This document shows positions 6,519-13,858 of a DNA stretch of 18,478 bases, in pieces. The position numbers were made by a program, and so were the translations under genes. The DNA comes from Candidatus Treponema excrementipullorum (GTDB lineage Bacteria > Spirochaetota > Spirochaetia > Treponematales > Treponemataceae): positions 1 to 18,478 of the forward strand of contig JAHLFV010000028.1 of NCBI GenBank assembly GCA_018883625.1. Reading direction: 5' to 3'. Positions within the stretch are counted from its first letter, which is position 1, and each line of letters opens with the position of its first letter. The notes beneath the pieces were generated by a model. It saw only the letters and a program-made list of their open reading frames with translations. It did not search any database and was not told the DNA's origin.

Positions 6519-7727
6519 TTAGTACTTTAACTTGTCTGTGTAGTCTCTACCAGAGTTTGTCTTAACCATGTTTACAGCATATGCATCATAGTTATTGAGG
6601 TTTGTGAACTTATCAAGACAGCTTGATTCGTTCTGACCGTCACCCTGTACTACTGTCAAGTCAATGCCCATAAGAGGAGCATAGTACTGAAGAGCAGGCA
6701 AGTAAGATGATGACAAGAAGTTATCTGCTGAGTTATAAATGGTCAACAATACTTTCTTTGAAGGAGCAGCAGACTGCTTGATTCCTGCATCACGTGTACC
6801 GGCTGTATACATCTGCCAGTTATCAGCATTAACACCTGCGTTCTGAGCCATAACAGCTTTCTCGTTTGCGCGGTAGTCAACAGCGGGAGTGATTTTGTTA
6901 CCCCACTGATCGGGCTCTGAGAAACCTTTTGTATAAACATCAGCTCCGGTCAAGCCGTCCAATAAGTTGCGGAGAACCTGAAGAGTACCGGCAGCCTGTG
7001 CGTCTACGTTCTGGGATACTGTTCCTGTGAGTTTTCCGGCACCGATAGCTTCGATAGCATCTGCGTTAGCGTCATATCCGAAAATAGGTACACCAGCAGG
7101 ATAGTTAGAAGCCTGGAGACAACCCATAGCCATACCGTCGTTGTTAGAAACTACCATATCAATAGCTGTACCGAATTTTGTTGCCCAACCACCCATAGCT
7201 TCTGTTGCAGCATTGGCATTCCATGTTGAACCGTCAGTACCTGTCATAGCTTTACCTTCAAGCTCAACAACTTTAAGTGTCGTTCCACCAACAGTTACAG
7301 AACCTTCCTTAACTTTTCCGGGGTCTGTTGATCCGTCCCAAGTACCCAAAGCTTTGCGGATACCTTCTGTACGGGCTTTAGAGTCATTGTGTCCAACGTC
7401 ACCGATGCAGAGAACATAACCGAGAATACCGTCACCATTGCGATCCAATGTTGCGGGATCTGCTTTTGCCAAGTAGTCTGTAATCAATTTACCCTGAACA
7501 GCTCCACCACCGGCTGCATCAAAACCAACATAGTAGGTTTTGTCATTCCAGTTCATGGAATCCATGTCAATTGTTCCTGTTGTAGGATCTGAAGGCTGTC
7601 TGTTGAAGAATACAAGGGGTTTATCCTTGTTCAATACAACAGCTACATCTTCACCCTTAGAACAACCAACAAGGAAAAGACCCAAAACAGAAGCCAAGAT
7701 CAAAAGACCTGCTACACTCTTTTTCAT
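6519..7727 (-). CDS. mglB: Glucose/galactose-binding lipoprotein with circularly permuted MglB fold
   Basis: This is the periplasmic sugar-binding subunit of the mgl importer. The protein has 402 residues from ATG 7727 (GAGGA 5 nt upstream; a GTG at 7739 is in frame but less likely). A signal peptide ends in the lipobox LVGC, with Cys22 the lipid site. The order of fold segments is changed relative to E. coli MglB. PLVFFNRQPS, which matches a mid-protein E. coli segment, comes just after the signal, while LLTIYNSADNF and AVNMVKTN, matching the E. coli N-terminal half, come at the end (about 325-395). Other matched motifs are a calcium-loop-like DRNGDGI (95-101), GHNDSKART and SNNDGMAMG. T. 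pallidum Tp0684 (MglB-2), a glucose binder, was reported with such a divergent topology. Confidence 0.93.
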   Translation of the reverse strand: MKKSVAGLLILASVLGLFLVGCSKGEDVAVVLNKDKPLVFFNRQPSDPTTGTIDMDSMNWNDKTYYVGFDAAGGGAVQGKLITDYLAKADPATLDRNGDGILGYVLCIGDVGHNDSKARTEGIRKALGTWDGSTDPGKVKEGSVTVGGTTLKVVELEGKAMTGTDGSTWNANAATEAMGGWATKFGTAIDMVVSNNDGMAMGCLQASNYPAGVPIFGYDANADAIEAIGAGKLTGTVSQNVDAQAAGTLQVLRNLLDGLTGADVYTKGFSEPDQWGNKITPAVDYRANEKAVMAQNAGVNADNWQMYTAGTRDAGIKQSAAPSKKVLLTIYNSADNFLSSSYLPALQYYAPLMGIDLTVVQGDGQNESSCLDKFTNLNNYDAYAVNMVKTNSGRDYTDKLKY

Positions 7728-7750
7728 TTTTTCCTCCACGAAAAAATTTT

Positions 7751-7774
7751 GAACACAAAATCTCTCTTGTGTTC
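7751..7774 (-). promoter_or_regulatory. Hairpin in the mglB leader
   Basis: A perfect 8-bp inverted repeat GAACACAA / TTGTGTTC round an 8-base loop lies in the 5' untranslated region, 23 nt before the mglB ATG and clear of the GAGGA site. It has only a few T after it and is not a clear terminator. It could be an mRNA-stabilising stem or a second operator. Confidence 0.55.
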
Positions 7775-7782
7775 GTTCACAC

Positions 7783-7825
7783 TCTTGATAGTAATAGTTA
7801 TATACTCAATTTATCAAGATGTCAA
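7783..7825 (-). promoter_or_regulatory. mglB promoter with paired operator half-sites
   Basis: The -35 box TTGACA (7820-7825) and -10 box TATAAC (7797-7802) are 17 bp apart, with transcription expected to start near 7790. A perfect inverted repeat, TCTTGATA (7819-7812 on the minus strand) and TATCAAGA (7790-7783), brackets the -10 box: one arm touches the -35 box and the other covers the start site. The centres are 29 bp apart, close to three helical turns, as expected of a repressor site. The repressor is unknown. The remaining DNA to the argD stop (7826-7967) shows nothing I can name, and no clear argD terminator. Confidence 0.75.
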
Positions 7826-7967
7826 ATAGTTTTTATTCATTTATGCAAAAGTTTTACTGTTTTTCTAAAATTCTTCAAAAAAAATAAATCTTTCTCCTAT
7901 GCAAACCGTGTACGTTAACAAAAAACTTAATATTTCTATTTTCTCAATTATCCCACTCCAGAAGAAA

Positions 7968-9134
7968 TCACTGTAATACAGATTTTAGAATAGAAAGACC
8001 TTCATCAATTTCCGTTTTAGTAATCACAAGGGGTGGTAAAAAACGTAAAGTGTATACTCCGGCAGTAGAAATACACAGTCCATGATTCAAACATTCTCGC
8101 TGAATCACAGCCGAATCCGGGGTCACGTCAACACCGATCATCAGTCCTTTACCCCTAATATTTAACACATTGGGAAGTTTCCAGTCGGAAATCGTTTTTC
8201 TGATGTATTCCCCTTTTCCCTTAACAGCAGATAAAAATCCGGGAGTCAGCAGAGTTTTTAACACAGTTCTGCCGGCAGCGGTAGCTAAAGGATTTCCTCC
8301 AAAAGTTGATTGATGGTCTCCTGCTACAAAGACATCTTTTGCGATTCCCCCGTATAGGCAGGCTCCCATGGGTATTCCTCCGGCAATTCCTTTTGCTACA
8401 GTAATAACTTCGGGATGGAGTTCCAATTCTTCAGAAGCGAACAAAGATCCTGTTCTACCAAAACCTGTTTGTACTTCATCACATATAACAATGGCTCCGT
8501 TTTCCCGAGCGATTTTGGCAGCTGCCAAAGCCCACTCTTTATCTACCAGATTTACGCCACCTTCTCCCTGAACACATTCCAATAAAAAGGCGCAAACAGT
8601 ATTGTCAAAGACTTCTTTCAAAGCACCAAAATCTCCGGCTTTAACGTATCGGAAACCTTCAGGATAGGGCTCAAAGCAAGGTACATGGAATTTTTCCTGA
8701 CCGGTAGCTTTAAGGGTTGCCAGAGTTCTGCCGTGGAAGGATTTTTCCAGCGTTACTATTACGTTGCGGCAGGCATCCCCTTCTTGTTGAGCTTTTAACC
8801 AGCCGTATTTTCTTGCCAACTTTATGGCAGCTTCGTTCGCTTCTGCCCCGGAATTACAAAAATAAATTCGATCCATTTTTGCGGCATTCAGTAATTCCTC
8901 TGCAAAAAGTATCCCTTCTTTTGAATTGTAATAATTAGAAATATGAATTTGACGGGCTGCCTGCCGCTGTATGGTAGCTACTAAGTCAGGATGATTATGT
9001 CCCAAACAATTTACGCCTATTCCGGCAACAAAATCTATATACTCTTTTCCTTCGGTATCAAAGAGACGGGCTCCCTCACCGTGGTCAAAAACAACTGGTA
9101 AACTCCCAAAATTATTTGCTATTACTCCGGACAT
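7968..9134 (-). CDS. argD: Acetylornithine aminotransferase
   Basis: This PLP enzyme transfers an amino group from glutamate to N-acetylglutamate semialdehyde, the fourth step of arginine synthesis; many also act as succinyldiaminopimelate aminotransferase. The protein has 388 residues, a usual length. It has SGAEANEAAIKLAR (95-108), KSFHGRT (131-137), the PLP-contact DEVQTGFGRTG (219-229) and the PLP lysine K248 in VAKGIAGG, then STFGGNPLA. AGGAG lies 6 nt before the ATG, 9 bp after argB. It is the last gene of the ndk-gpsA-argJ-argB-argD run. No convincing terminator follows before the mglB promoter. A close relative, ornithine aminotransferase, is less likely given argB and argJ beside it. 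Confidence 0.93.
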   Translation of the reverse strand: MSGVIANNFGSLPVVFDHGEGARLFDTEGKEYIDFVAGIGVNCLGHNHPDLVATIQRQAARQIHISNYYNSKEGILFAEELLNAAKMDRIYFCNSGAEANEAAIKLARKYGWLKAQQEGDACRNVIVTLEKSFHGRTLATLKATGQEKFHVPCFEPYPEGFRYVKAGDFGALKEVFDNTVCAFLLECVQGEGGVNLVDKEWALAAAKIARENGAIVICDEVQTGFGRTGSLFASEELELHPEVITVAKGIAGGIPMGACLYGGIAKDVFVAGDHQSTFGGNPLATAAGRTVLKTLLTPGFLSAVKGKGEYIRKTISDWKLPNVLNIRGKGLMIGVDVTPDSAVIQRECLNHGLCISTAGVYTLRFLPPLVITKTEIDEGLSILKSVLQ

Positions 9135-9143
9135 TTTTTTCTC

Positions 9144-10010
9144 CTATAAAATCATGGTTCCCACACCACGGTCACTAAACATCTCTATCAATAGGGAATG
9201 AGGTACCCGACCATCAATTATGTGGGTTCGCGGAACGCCACCTTGCAAAGCTTCTTCACAGCACTTAATTTTTGGTATCATTCCCGAAGATATTATGCCT
9301 GTGGCTATTAGGGAAGGTATAGCCGTTCTGGCTATCCTTTTTATAAGAGAAGTGGGATCATCAAGTTTTCGCAAAACTCCAGGAACATTTGTCAATTGTA
9401 CGAATTTTTCCGCTTTAAGGGCAACGGCTATTTTTGCAGCTGCAGTATCTGCGTTGATGTTGTAGGTATTGTCATCCCCTTCCTCTCCCAAAGCAACTGT
9501 GGAAATAACGGGAATAAATCCCTGTTTTAACAATGACTCTACAATAAGGGGGTTAACTTCAGTTACTTCGCCTACAAAACCTAAGTCTTCTCCCTGGGAT
9601 TGAATTTTTTTTGCTCTGAGAAGACCGGAATCAACACCGCTGAGCCCTACAGCTTTACCACCATTCCGTAATAAAAGCCCAACAATATCTTTATTCAGCT
9701 TTCCGGTGAGCACCATTTGAACAGCTTCCATGGTCTCCTTATCCGTATAGCGCAATCCGTTTATAAACTTAGGTTCTTTTCCTATCTTTTCCAAAAGGGC
9801 ATTAATTTCGGGACCGCCTCCATGTACAAGAACCACATGAACACCGATAGTGTTCAACAGAACAATATCCTGCATTACCGCTGCTTTTAGGTCCTCGTTT
9901 AACATGGCATTGCCACCGTATTTAACAACTACGGTTTTGCCTGTGTACTGTTTAAAGTAGGGCAATGCTTGCACTAACACATCAGCCCAATCTTTATTAC
10001 TGATATCCAT
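9144..10010 (-). CDS. argB: Acetylglutamate kinase
   Basis: It phosphorylates N-acetylglutamate, the second step of arginine synthesis. The protein has 288 residues. It has KYGGNAM (30-36) with the phosphate-contact lysine, LVHGGGPEI (61-69), GLSGVDSGLLRAKK for acetylglutamate, YNINADTAAAKIA, and the C-terminal SGMIPKIKCCEEAL. The extra N-terminal helix before the first strand (about residues 8-22, ALPYFKQYTGKT) is a feature of arginine-inhibited, hexameric enzymes, which fits the use of ArgJ; inhibition itself is inferred. GGAGG lies 8 nt before the ATG. It is separated from argJ by 84 bp in which I find no gene, terminator or clear promoter. Confidence 0.95.
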   Translation of the reverse strand: MDISNKDWADVLVQALPYFKQYTGKTVVVKYGGNAMLNEDLKAAVMQDIVLLNTIGVHVVLVHGGGPEINALLEKIGKEPKFINGLRYTDKETMEAVQMVLTGKLNKDIVGLLLRNGGKAVGLSGVDSGLLRAKKIQSQGEDLGFVGEVTEVNPLIVESLLKQGFIPVISTVALGEEGDDNTYNINADTAAAKIAVALKAEKFVQLTNVPGVLRKLDDPTSLIKRIARTAIPSLIATGIISSGMIPKIKCCEEALQGGVPRTHIIDGRVPHSLLIEMFSDRGVGTMIL

Positions 10011-10094
10011 ACCTTTAACCTCCCCACCATACCTTGAAAAGAATCTGTGAAAACATGTATCACTGTGGCTTACTTTCCAAAGAGTCAGTGCCTT

Positions 10095-11315
10095 TTAAGT
10101 ACGGTAATCCCCGTTTATCTTTACATAATCGTATGTTAAATCACACCCCCAAGCAAAACCGGAGCCTTTTCCGTCCTGCATTTCTATCAGAATGTCTACT
10201 TCGGCTGAGTCGAGGATGTCTTTTGCCTTTTCTTCATCAAACAATAAGGGAACACCTTCTTTAAAGACCTGAATGACACCATTGAGACTGTGAAAAGTCA
10301 CAGAAGTTTTTTCAGGAGTAAAATCTATGCCAGAATATCCCAAAGCACAAAGGATACGCCCCCAATTGGCATCTTTGCCGAAAAAAGCAGCTTTTACCAA
10401 ATTAGAAGAAACAACCGATTTTGCCAAAGCTCTGGCAGCTTCTGCCGAATATGCTCCTACCACTTGGCATTCGATCAAGTGCTCTGCCCCTTCCCCATCT
10501 CCGGCTATTCTTTTTGCCATAATGGTGTTCAATTCTATGAGAGCTGAAACAAAATCACGATAGTCCTGATTTTCTTCCGTTATTTCTTCATTGCCGGCCA
10601 TTCCGTTAGATAAAATCAACAAAGTATCGTTGGTACTTGTATCGCCATCTACAGAAACGCAATTGTATGTTACCGTAACACTTTCTCTTAATGCTTTATC
10701 CAGCATGTGTGAAGAAATGGCACAGTCTGTTGTTATAAAACCAAGCATGGTTCCCATATTAATGTGAATCATACCGGAGCCTTTTGCCATAGTTCCAAAC
10801 CGGACGGTTTTTCCGCCGATAACAGTTTCTAAGGCAGCTTCTTTGTACCGGGTATCAGTAGTTAAAATTGATTCTCTGGCAGCTTCATGACCGTCCCTAG
10901 AAAGCCCGGCAGCCAACTCCGATACTTTATTTTCAATGAGATGAACGGGCAATTGAACACCAATCACTCCGGTGGAACAAACCAATACATCATCTTCCTG
11001 CAAATTTAAAGCATTTGCGGCACAACGAGCCATACGCAGGGCACTATTTTTACCCTCTTCTCCGGTACAGGCATTGGCATTTCCGGAATTAACTATAACA
11101 GCCTGAGCTTTTCCGTTGGAGATATGTTCCTTGGTCAGCTTAACACATTCTGCCTTCACCCTGTTAGTGGTAAATACCCCGGCGGCATTACACGGAGTTT
11201 CTGAATAAATCAGCGCTGTATCCCATGTCTTTCTGCCGGGCTTTATACCACATAAAATTCCATTAGCCGTAAATCCTTTTGGGGCTGTTACCCCACCGTA
11301 AATCAATTTCATCAT
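10095..11315 (-). CDS. argJ: Glutamate N-acetyltransferase / amino-acid acetyltransferase
   Basis: ArgJ moves the acetyl group from N-acetylornithine to glutamate, so the arginine pathway runs as a cycle; many also use acetyl-CoA, which cannot be told from sequence. The protein has 406 residues. The motif AKGSGMIHINMGTMLGFITTD (about 177-197) holds the self-cleavage site, with Thr189 as the expected nucleophile, so the chain should split into alpha and beta parts. The oxyanion-type segment CSTGVIGVQLP is at 113-123. Two adjacent ATG codons (11315 and 11312) follow AAGGTGG; the second has the better spacing. The ribosome site overlaps the gpsA stop codon, 8 bp away. No argC is in the window. 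Confidence 0.94.
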   Translation of the reverse strand: MMKLIYGGVTAPKGFTANGILCGIKPGRKTWDTALIYSETPCNAAGVFTTNRVKAECVKLTKEHISNGKAQAVIVNSGNANACTGEEGKNSALRMARCAANALNLQEDDVLVCSTGVIGVQLPVHLIENKVSELAAGLSRDGHEAARESILTTDTRYKEAALETVIGGKTVRFGTMAKGSGMIHINMGTMLGFITTDCAISSHMLDKALRESVTVTYNCVSVDGDTSTNDTLLILSNGMAGNEEITEENQDYRDFVSALIELNTIMAKRIAGDGEGAEHLIECQVVGAYSAEAARALAKSVVSSNLVKAAFFGKDANWGRILCALGYSGIDFTPEKTSVTFHSLNGVIQVFKEGVPLLFDEEKAKDILDSAEVDILIEMQDGKGSGFAWGCDLTYDYVKINGDYRT

Positions 11316-11323
11316 AGCCCACC

Positions 11324-12373
11324 TTAAAAACTCAAAAGTTCCAGCATTACATCTTCAGGTTCGATTTCTTTATTCAAAATACGGTACAACGCATTACAGA
11401 TGGGAAGTTTAAGATTGTGTTTTTCCGCTATTGCATGGACATATTTGCAAGCTACAGCCCCTTCCGGTAAGTATCCGATTTCTCCGATATGGGCTATTAA
11501 ATCGTCTAAATCTTTGAATTTTGTCAGAATATCGGTATTGATTATATCATGTCCAAAACGGCGGTTTCGGCCGAACTTACTTCGGCAGGTTACATCCAAG
11601 TCTCCTACTCCAGAGATTGATGTAAAAGTTTCTGCGTGGGTCGCCCCCATGGCAAAGCCTAAAGTTTGAATCTCATTCAATCCTGCTGCTAATAAAAGTG
11701 ACTCGGTATTGTCTCCAAAAAGAGTTGAATTTTCGGCAATGGCATCCAAACTTCCGTATACAACTGCAATAACATTTTTTGCAGCAGCACAGATTTGTAC
11801 ACCTACAACATCCAAACTGGAATATACCATCAATCCCGGCACCCGCAGCAATTCTCTGAAACGGATGGAATTTTTGGGATTTTCACTGGCTGCTATCAAT
11901 CCTGTTAGTTTTCCCATGGCTACTTCTTCTGCATGACTGGGACCGGCTACATACACCAAGTTTCCCTTATACGAAGGCGGCAACACTTGTTCTAGGGTTT
12001 CCAAAATCAAATGAGGACCGTCATCAGAGGGAACAAACCCTTTTGTCAAAACACCTATACAGGTAGAACCGTCTGCAATAGAGGGAACATGAAGTATCTT
12101 TTTTATAGTAGAAGCTAAATACAGAGACGGGGAACCTAAAATCAGGAATTCACGATCTGATGCGACTTCTTCGATATCGGTTGAGGCTCTTAATTCCTTA
12201 GACAAAGTAAACCCCGGGAGATATCGTTTATTTTCATGACAGTTGTTTATGGAATCTGTCACATCTTGCTCCATGGCCCAAATCACAACATCATGTCCAC
12301 CTCTGGCCAATGCCTGAGCTACGGCAGTACCCCACGCACCTGCTCCCAATATACCGACTTTTGAAGTTTTCAC
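11324..12373 (-). CDS. gpsA: Glycerol-3-phosphate dehydrogenase [NAD(P)+]
   Basis: It reduces dihydroxyacetone phosphate to sn-glycerol 3-phosphate, the backbone of phospholipids and lipoprotein lipid anchors. The protein has 349 residues, slightly longer than the usual 330-340. The Rossmann motif GAGAWGTA is at 10-17, VLTKGF at 108-113, GPSHAEE at 144-150 and the catalytic lysine K199 in AAAKNVIAV. SGVGDLDVTCRSKFGRNRRFG, which binds the substrate phosphate, lies in the C-terminal half. The start is GTG at 12373, with a perfect AGGAGG 5 nt upstream. It is 13 bp downstream of ndk and 8 bp upstream of argJ, firmly within the run. Confidence 0.95.
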   Translation of the reverse strand: MKTSKVGILGAGAWGTAVAQALARGGHDVVIWAMEQDVTDSINNCHENKRYLPGFTLSKELRASTDIEEVASDREFLILGSPSLYLASTIKKILHVPSIADGSTCIGVLTKGFVPSDDGPHLILETLEQVLPPSYKGNLVYVAGPSHAEEVAMGKLTGLIAASENPKNSIRFRELLRVPGLMVYSSLDVVGVQICAAAKNVIAVVYGSLDAIAENSTLFGDNTESLLLAAGLNEIQTLGFAMGATHAETFTSISGVGDLDVTCRSKFGRNRRFGHDIINTDILTKFKDLDDLIAHIGEIGYLPEGAVACKYVHAIAEKHNLKLPICNALYRILNKEIEPEDVMLELLSF

Positions 12374-12386
12374 GGGAACCTCCTTA

Positions 12387-12830
12387 CTATAGCCAACACT
12401 CTAGAGCATCTGTCCATACACAGAGCTCTTCTTCCCTGAAATATAGAGCAACTTCTCTCTCTCCACTTTCTGGAGAGTCGGAAGCATGAATCACATTGTG
12501 ATTTGTATGCATACAATAATCTCCACGAATAGTTCCGGGTTGTGCATCTTGAGGTCTGGTAGCCCCTGTAATCTTTCTGATAAAAGCAACACAATCATCT
12601 CCCTGCCATGCCATAGCAATAACAGGGCCGGAAGTAATATATCCTACAAGTTCAGGATAAAAAGGTTTATCTACATGTTCCCTGTAGTGACTAGCAGCAA
12701 TTTCCTGAGACACACACATCATTTTCAAACCAATAAGTTGCAATCCTTTTTTTTCCAAACGGGAAATAATTTCTCCTACAATACGGCGATTTACAACGCC
12801 GGGCTTTAACATTACAAAAGATCTTTCCAT
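12387..12830 (-). CDS. ndk: Nucleoside diphosphate kinase
   Basis: It moves the terminal phosphate among nucleoside triphosphates through a phosphohistidine. The protein has 147 residues. It starts ERSFVMLKPGVVNR, and has ATRPQDAQPGTIRGDYC (90-106) and the catalytic H115 in NVIHASDS. The ATG at 12830 has no Shine-Dalgarno sequence; a -10 hexamer ends 9 nt upstream. The gap to the LolA-like gene upstream is 79 bp and carries the promoter. It leads the gpsA-argJ-argB-argD run by a 13-bp gap. Confidence 0.96.
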   Translation of the reverse strand: MERSFVMLKPGVVNRRIVGEIISRLEKKGLQLIGLKMMCVSQEIAASHYREHVDKPFYPELVGYITSGPVIAMAWQGDDCVAFIRKITGATRPQDAQPGTIRGDYCMHTNHNVIHASDSPESGEREVALYFREEELCVWTDALECWL

Positions 12831-12839
12831 AGTTTGACC

Positions 12840-12868
12840 AGTATATCCAATATGTCATTTTAGGTAAA
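12840..12868 (-). promoter_or_regulatory. Candidate ndk operon promoter
   Basis: The -10 box TATACT (12840-12845) is 17 bp from TTTACC (12863-12868), which matches TTGACA at 4 of 6 bases. The predicted start is within about 3 nt of the ndk ATG. A second TATACT lies some 35 bp further upstream, so more than one start is possible. Confidence 0.5.
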
Positions 12869-12909
12869 GTAAACAAAGTATACTGAAAATAAAAGTATGT
12901 ATAAAACGG

Positions 12910-13683
12910 TTATTTTAATTCCCCGGTTTTTAGGAAGTTTTTTGTTACGTAGGGAGAATTATCTTCCCCGTATGTAATATTGCTGTATACCAATGTTGTA
13001 CAACTGTTGGTTTTTACACTTGTCATTTTTGCTTCGGTTACAGTCCAAATTCCCTGAATTTTTTCTACTTCCACAACTTCAAAAATTTTCACCAATTTAT
13101 TTTTTTTGTTGTACATTTCGCTTTTCATTATTAATTCTCTGTCTGCATCTACATAGTGAATAGTTTTATAATAAGGGGAGTCATCCAAGGGAAGAGCTTC
13201 TACAACATAGCAAGTATTTCCGTCAGGAAACTTTTCTGTAGAAAGTATACTATATGTGTCAAAAAGAGGATTTCTGGGATTCATATCTCCAGAATCAAAA
13301 TCCATACCGAAAAATGACATATCGGGTTTTACATTGGGAATATCCACAGAGGTAAAAAAAAGTTTTAGTTTGACGCTGACACTGGGAACACCGCCTTCTT
13401 CCGGTACTGTTGTGAGAATTCTAGTTCCGTCATAAGTATCAGGATAAAAAAAATCAATCATCACGAGAATTTTTTTATCGGTTCTGGTAGTGTACATTTT
13501 GTATTTCATTACTTCCGATTCATTTTTTGGATGTACAATTTCTGCCTCCACCGTGGCAGACAAAGGGACACCTCTGTCAAAAGCTTGGGAACGCCCCATA
13601 AGTGCAGACAACTCTTTTGACTCTAACCCATAACTTTGTAAGGCTATAAGGTACAGGATCGGGATACAAAAAAACTTTTTCAC
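12910..13683 (-). CDS. LolA-like outer-membrane lipoprotein-sorting family protein
   Basis: This is a secreted protein of 257 residues from GTG 13683, with GAGG 5 nt upstream. An in-frame TTG six codons earlier is less likely. It starts KKFFCIPILYLIALQSYGLE, a signal peptide with no clear lipobox. The body matches, by eye, the LolA-like family annotated as outer membrane lipoprotein-sorting proteins: a segment with MSFFGMDFDSGDM and later YYKTIHYVDADRELIMKSEMY, followed by KLVKIFEVVEVEKIQGIWTV. These proteins form a half-barrel that binds lipid or acyl chains in the periplasm. Their cargo is usually unproven, and no lolCDE-like genes are adjacent. It ends 79 bp before ndk. Confidence 0.7.
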   Translation of the reverse strand: MKKFFCIPILYLIALQSYGLESKELSALMGRSQAFDRGVPLSATVEAEIVHPKNESEVMKYKMYTTRTDKKILVMIDFFYPDTYDGTRILTTVPEEGGVPSVSVKLKLFFTSVDIPNVKPDMSFFGMDFDSGDMNPRNPLFDTYSILSTEKFPDGNTCYVVEALPLDDSPYYKTIHYVDADRELIMKSEMYNKKNKLVKIFEVVEVEKIQGIWTVTEAKMTSVKTNSCTTLVYSNITYGEDNSPYVTKNFLKTGELK

Positions 13684-13823
13684 ACAAACCTCGCTCCACA
13701 AAAGTGGTATACATTCTGTTATAATTTTTATTACGATATCGATAAGACACAGAATAACGTATTTTGTTGCATATATCCACTAATTTTACCTTCGTTTACA
13801 AAAACTTTCTTCCCTCAAGTAAC

Positions 13824-13852
13824 TTGCATAAAAGCCCGTTCAAAGATATTAT
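13824..13852 (+). promoter_or_regulatory. serS promoter
   Basis: TTGCAT (13824-13829) and TATTAT (13847-13852) are 17 bp apart. The -10 box is good and the -35 box weak. Six nt separate the -10 box from the serS ATG, and there is no Shine-Dalgarno sequence, so a leaderless transcript is predicted. The rest of 13684-13823 shows only AT-rich DNA, with a CGATATCG palindrome near 13735. Confidence 0.65.
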
Positions 13853-13858
13853 GAAACT

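Noticed and set aside
7728..7739. GTG start for mglB at 7739
   Set aside because: It overlaps the GAGGA site that serves ATG 7727, and the shorter form gives a normal signal peptide start, MKK.
10011..10094. Possible small gene or regulatory RNA between argJ and argB
   Set aside because: No reading frame with a ribosome site, no stable hairpin and no T run were seen; only the argB GGAGG is supported.
13733..13745. CGATATCG palindrome between the LolA-like gene and serS
   Set aside because: Eight bases, not placed over either supported promoter, and easily found by chance in AT-rich DNA.
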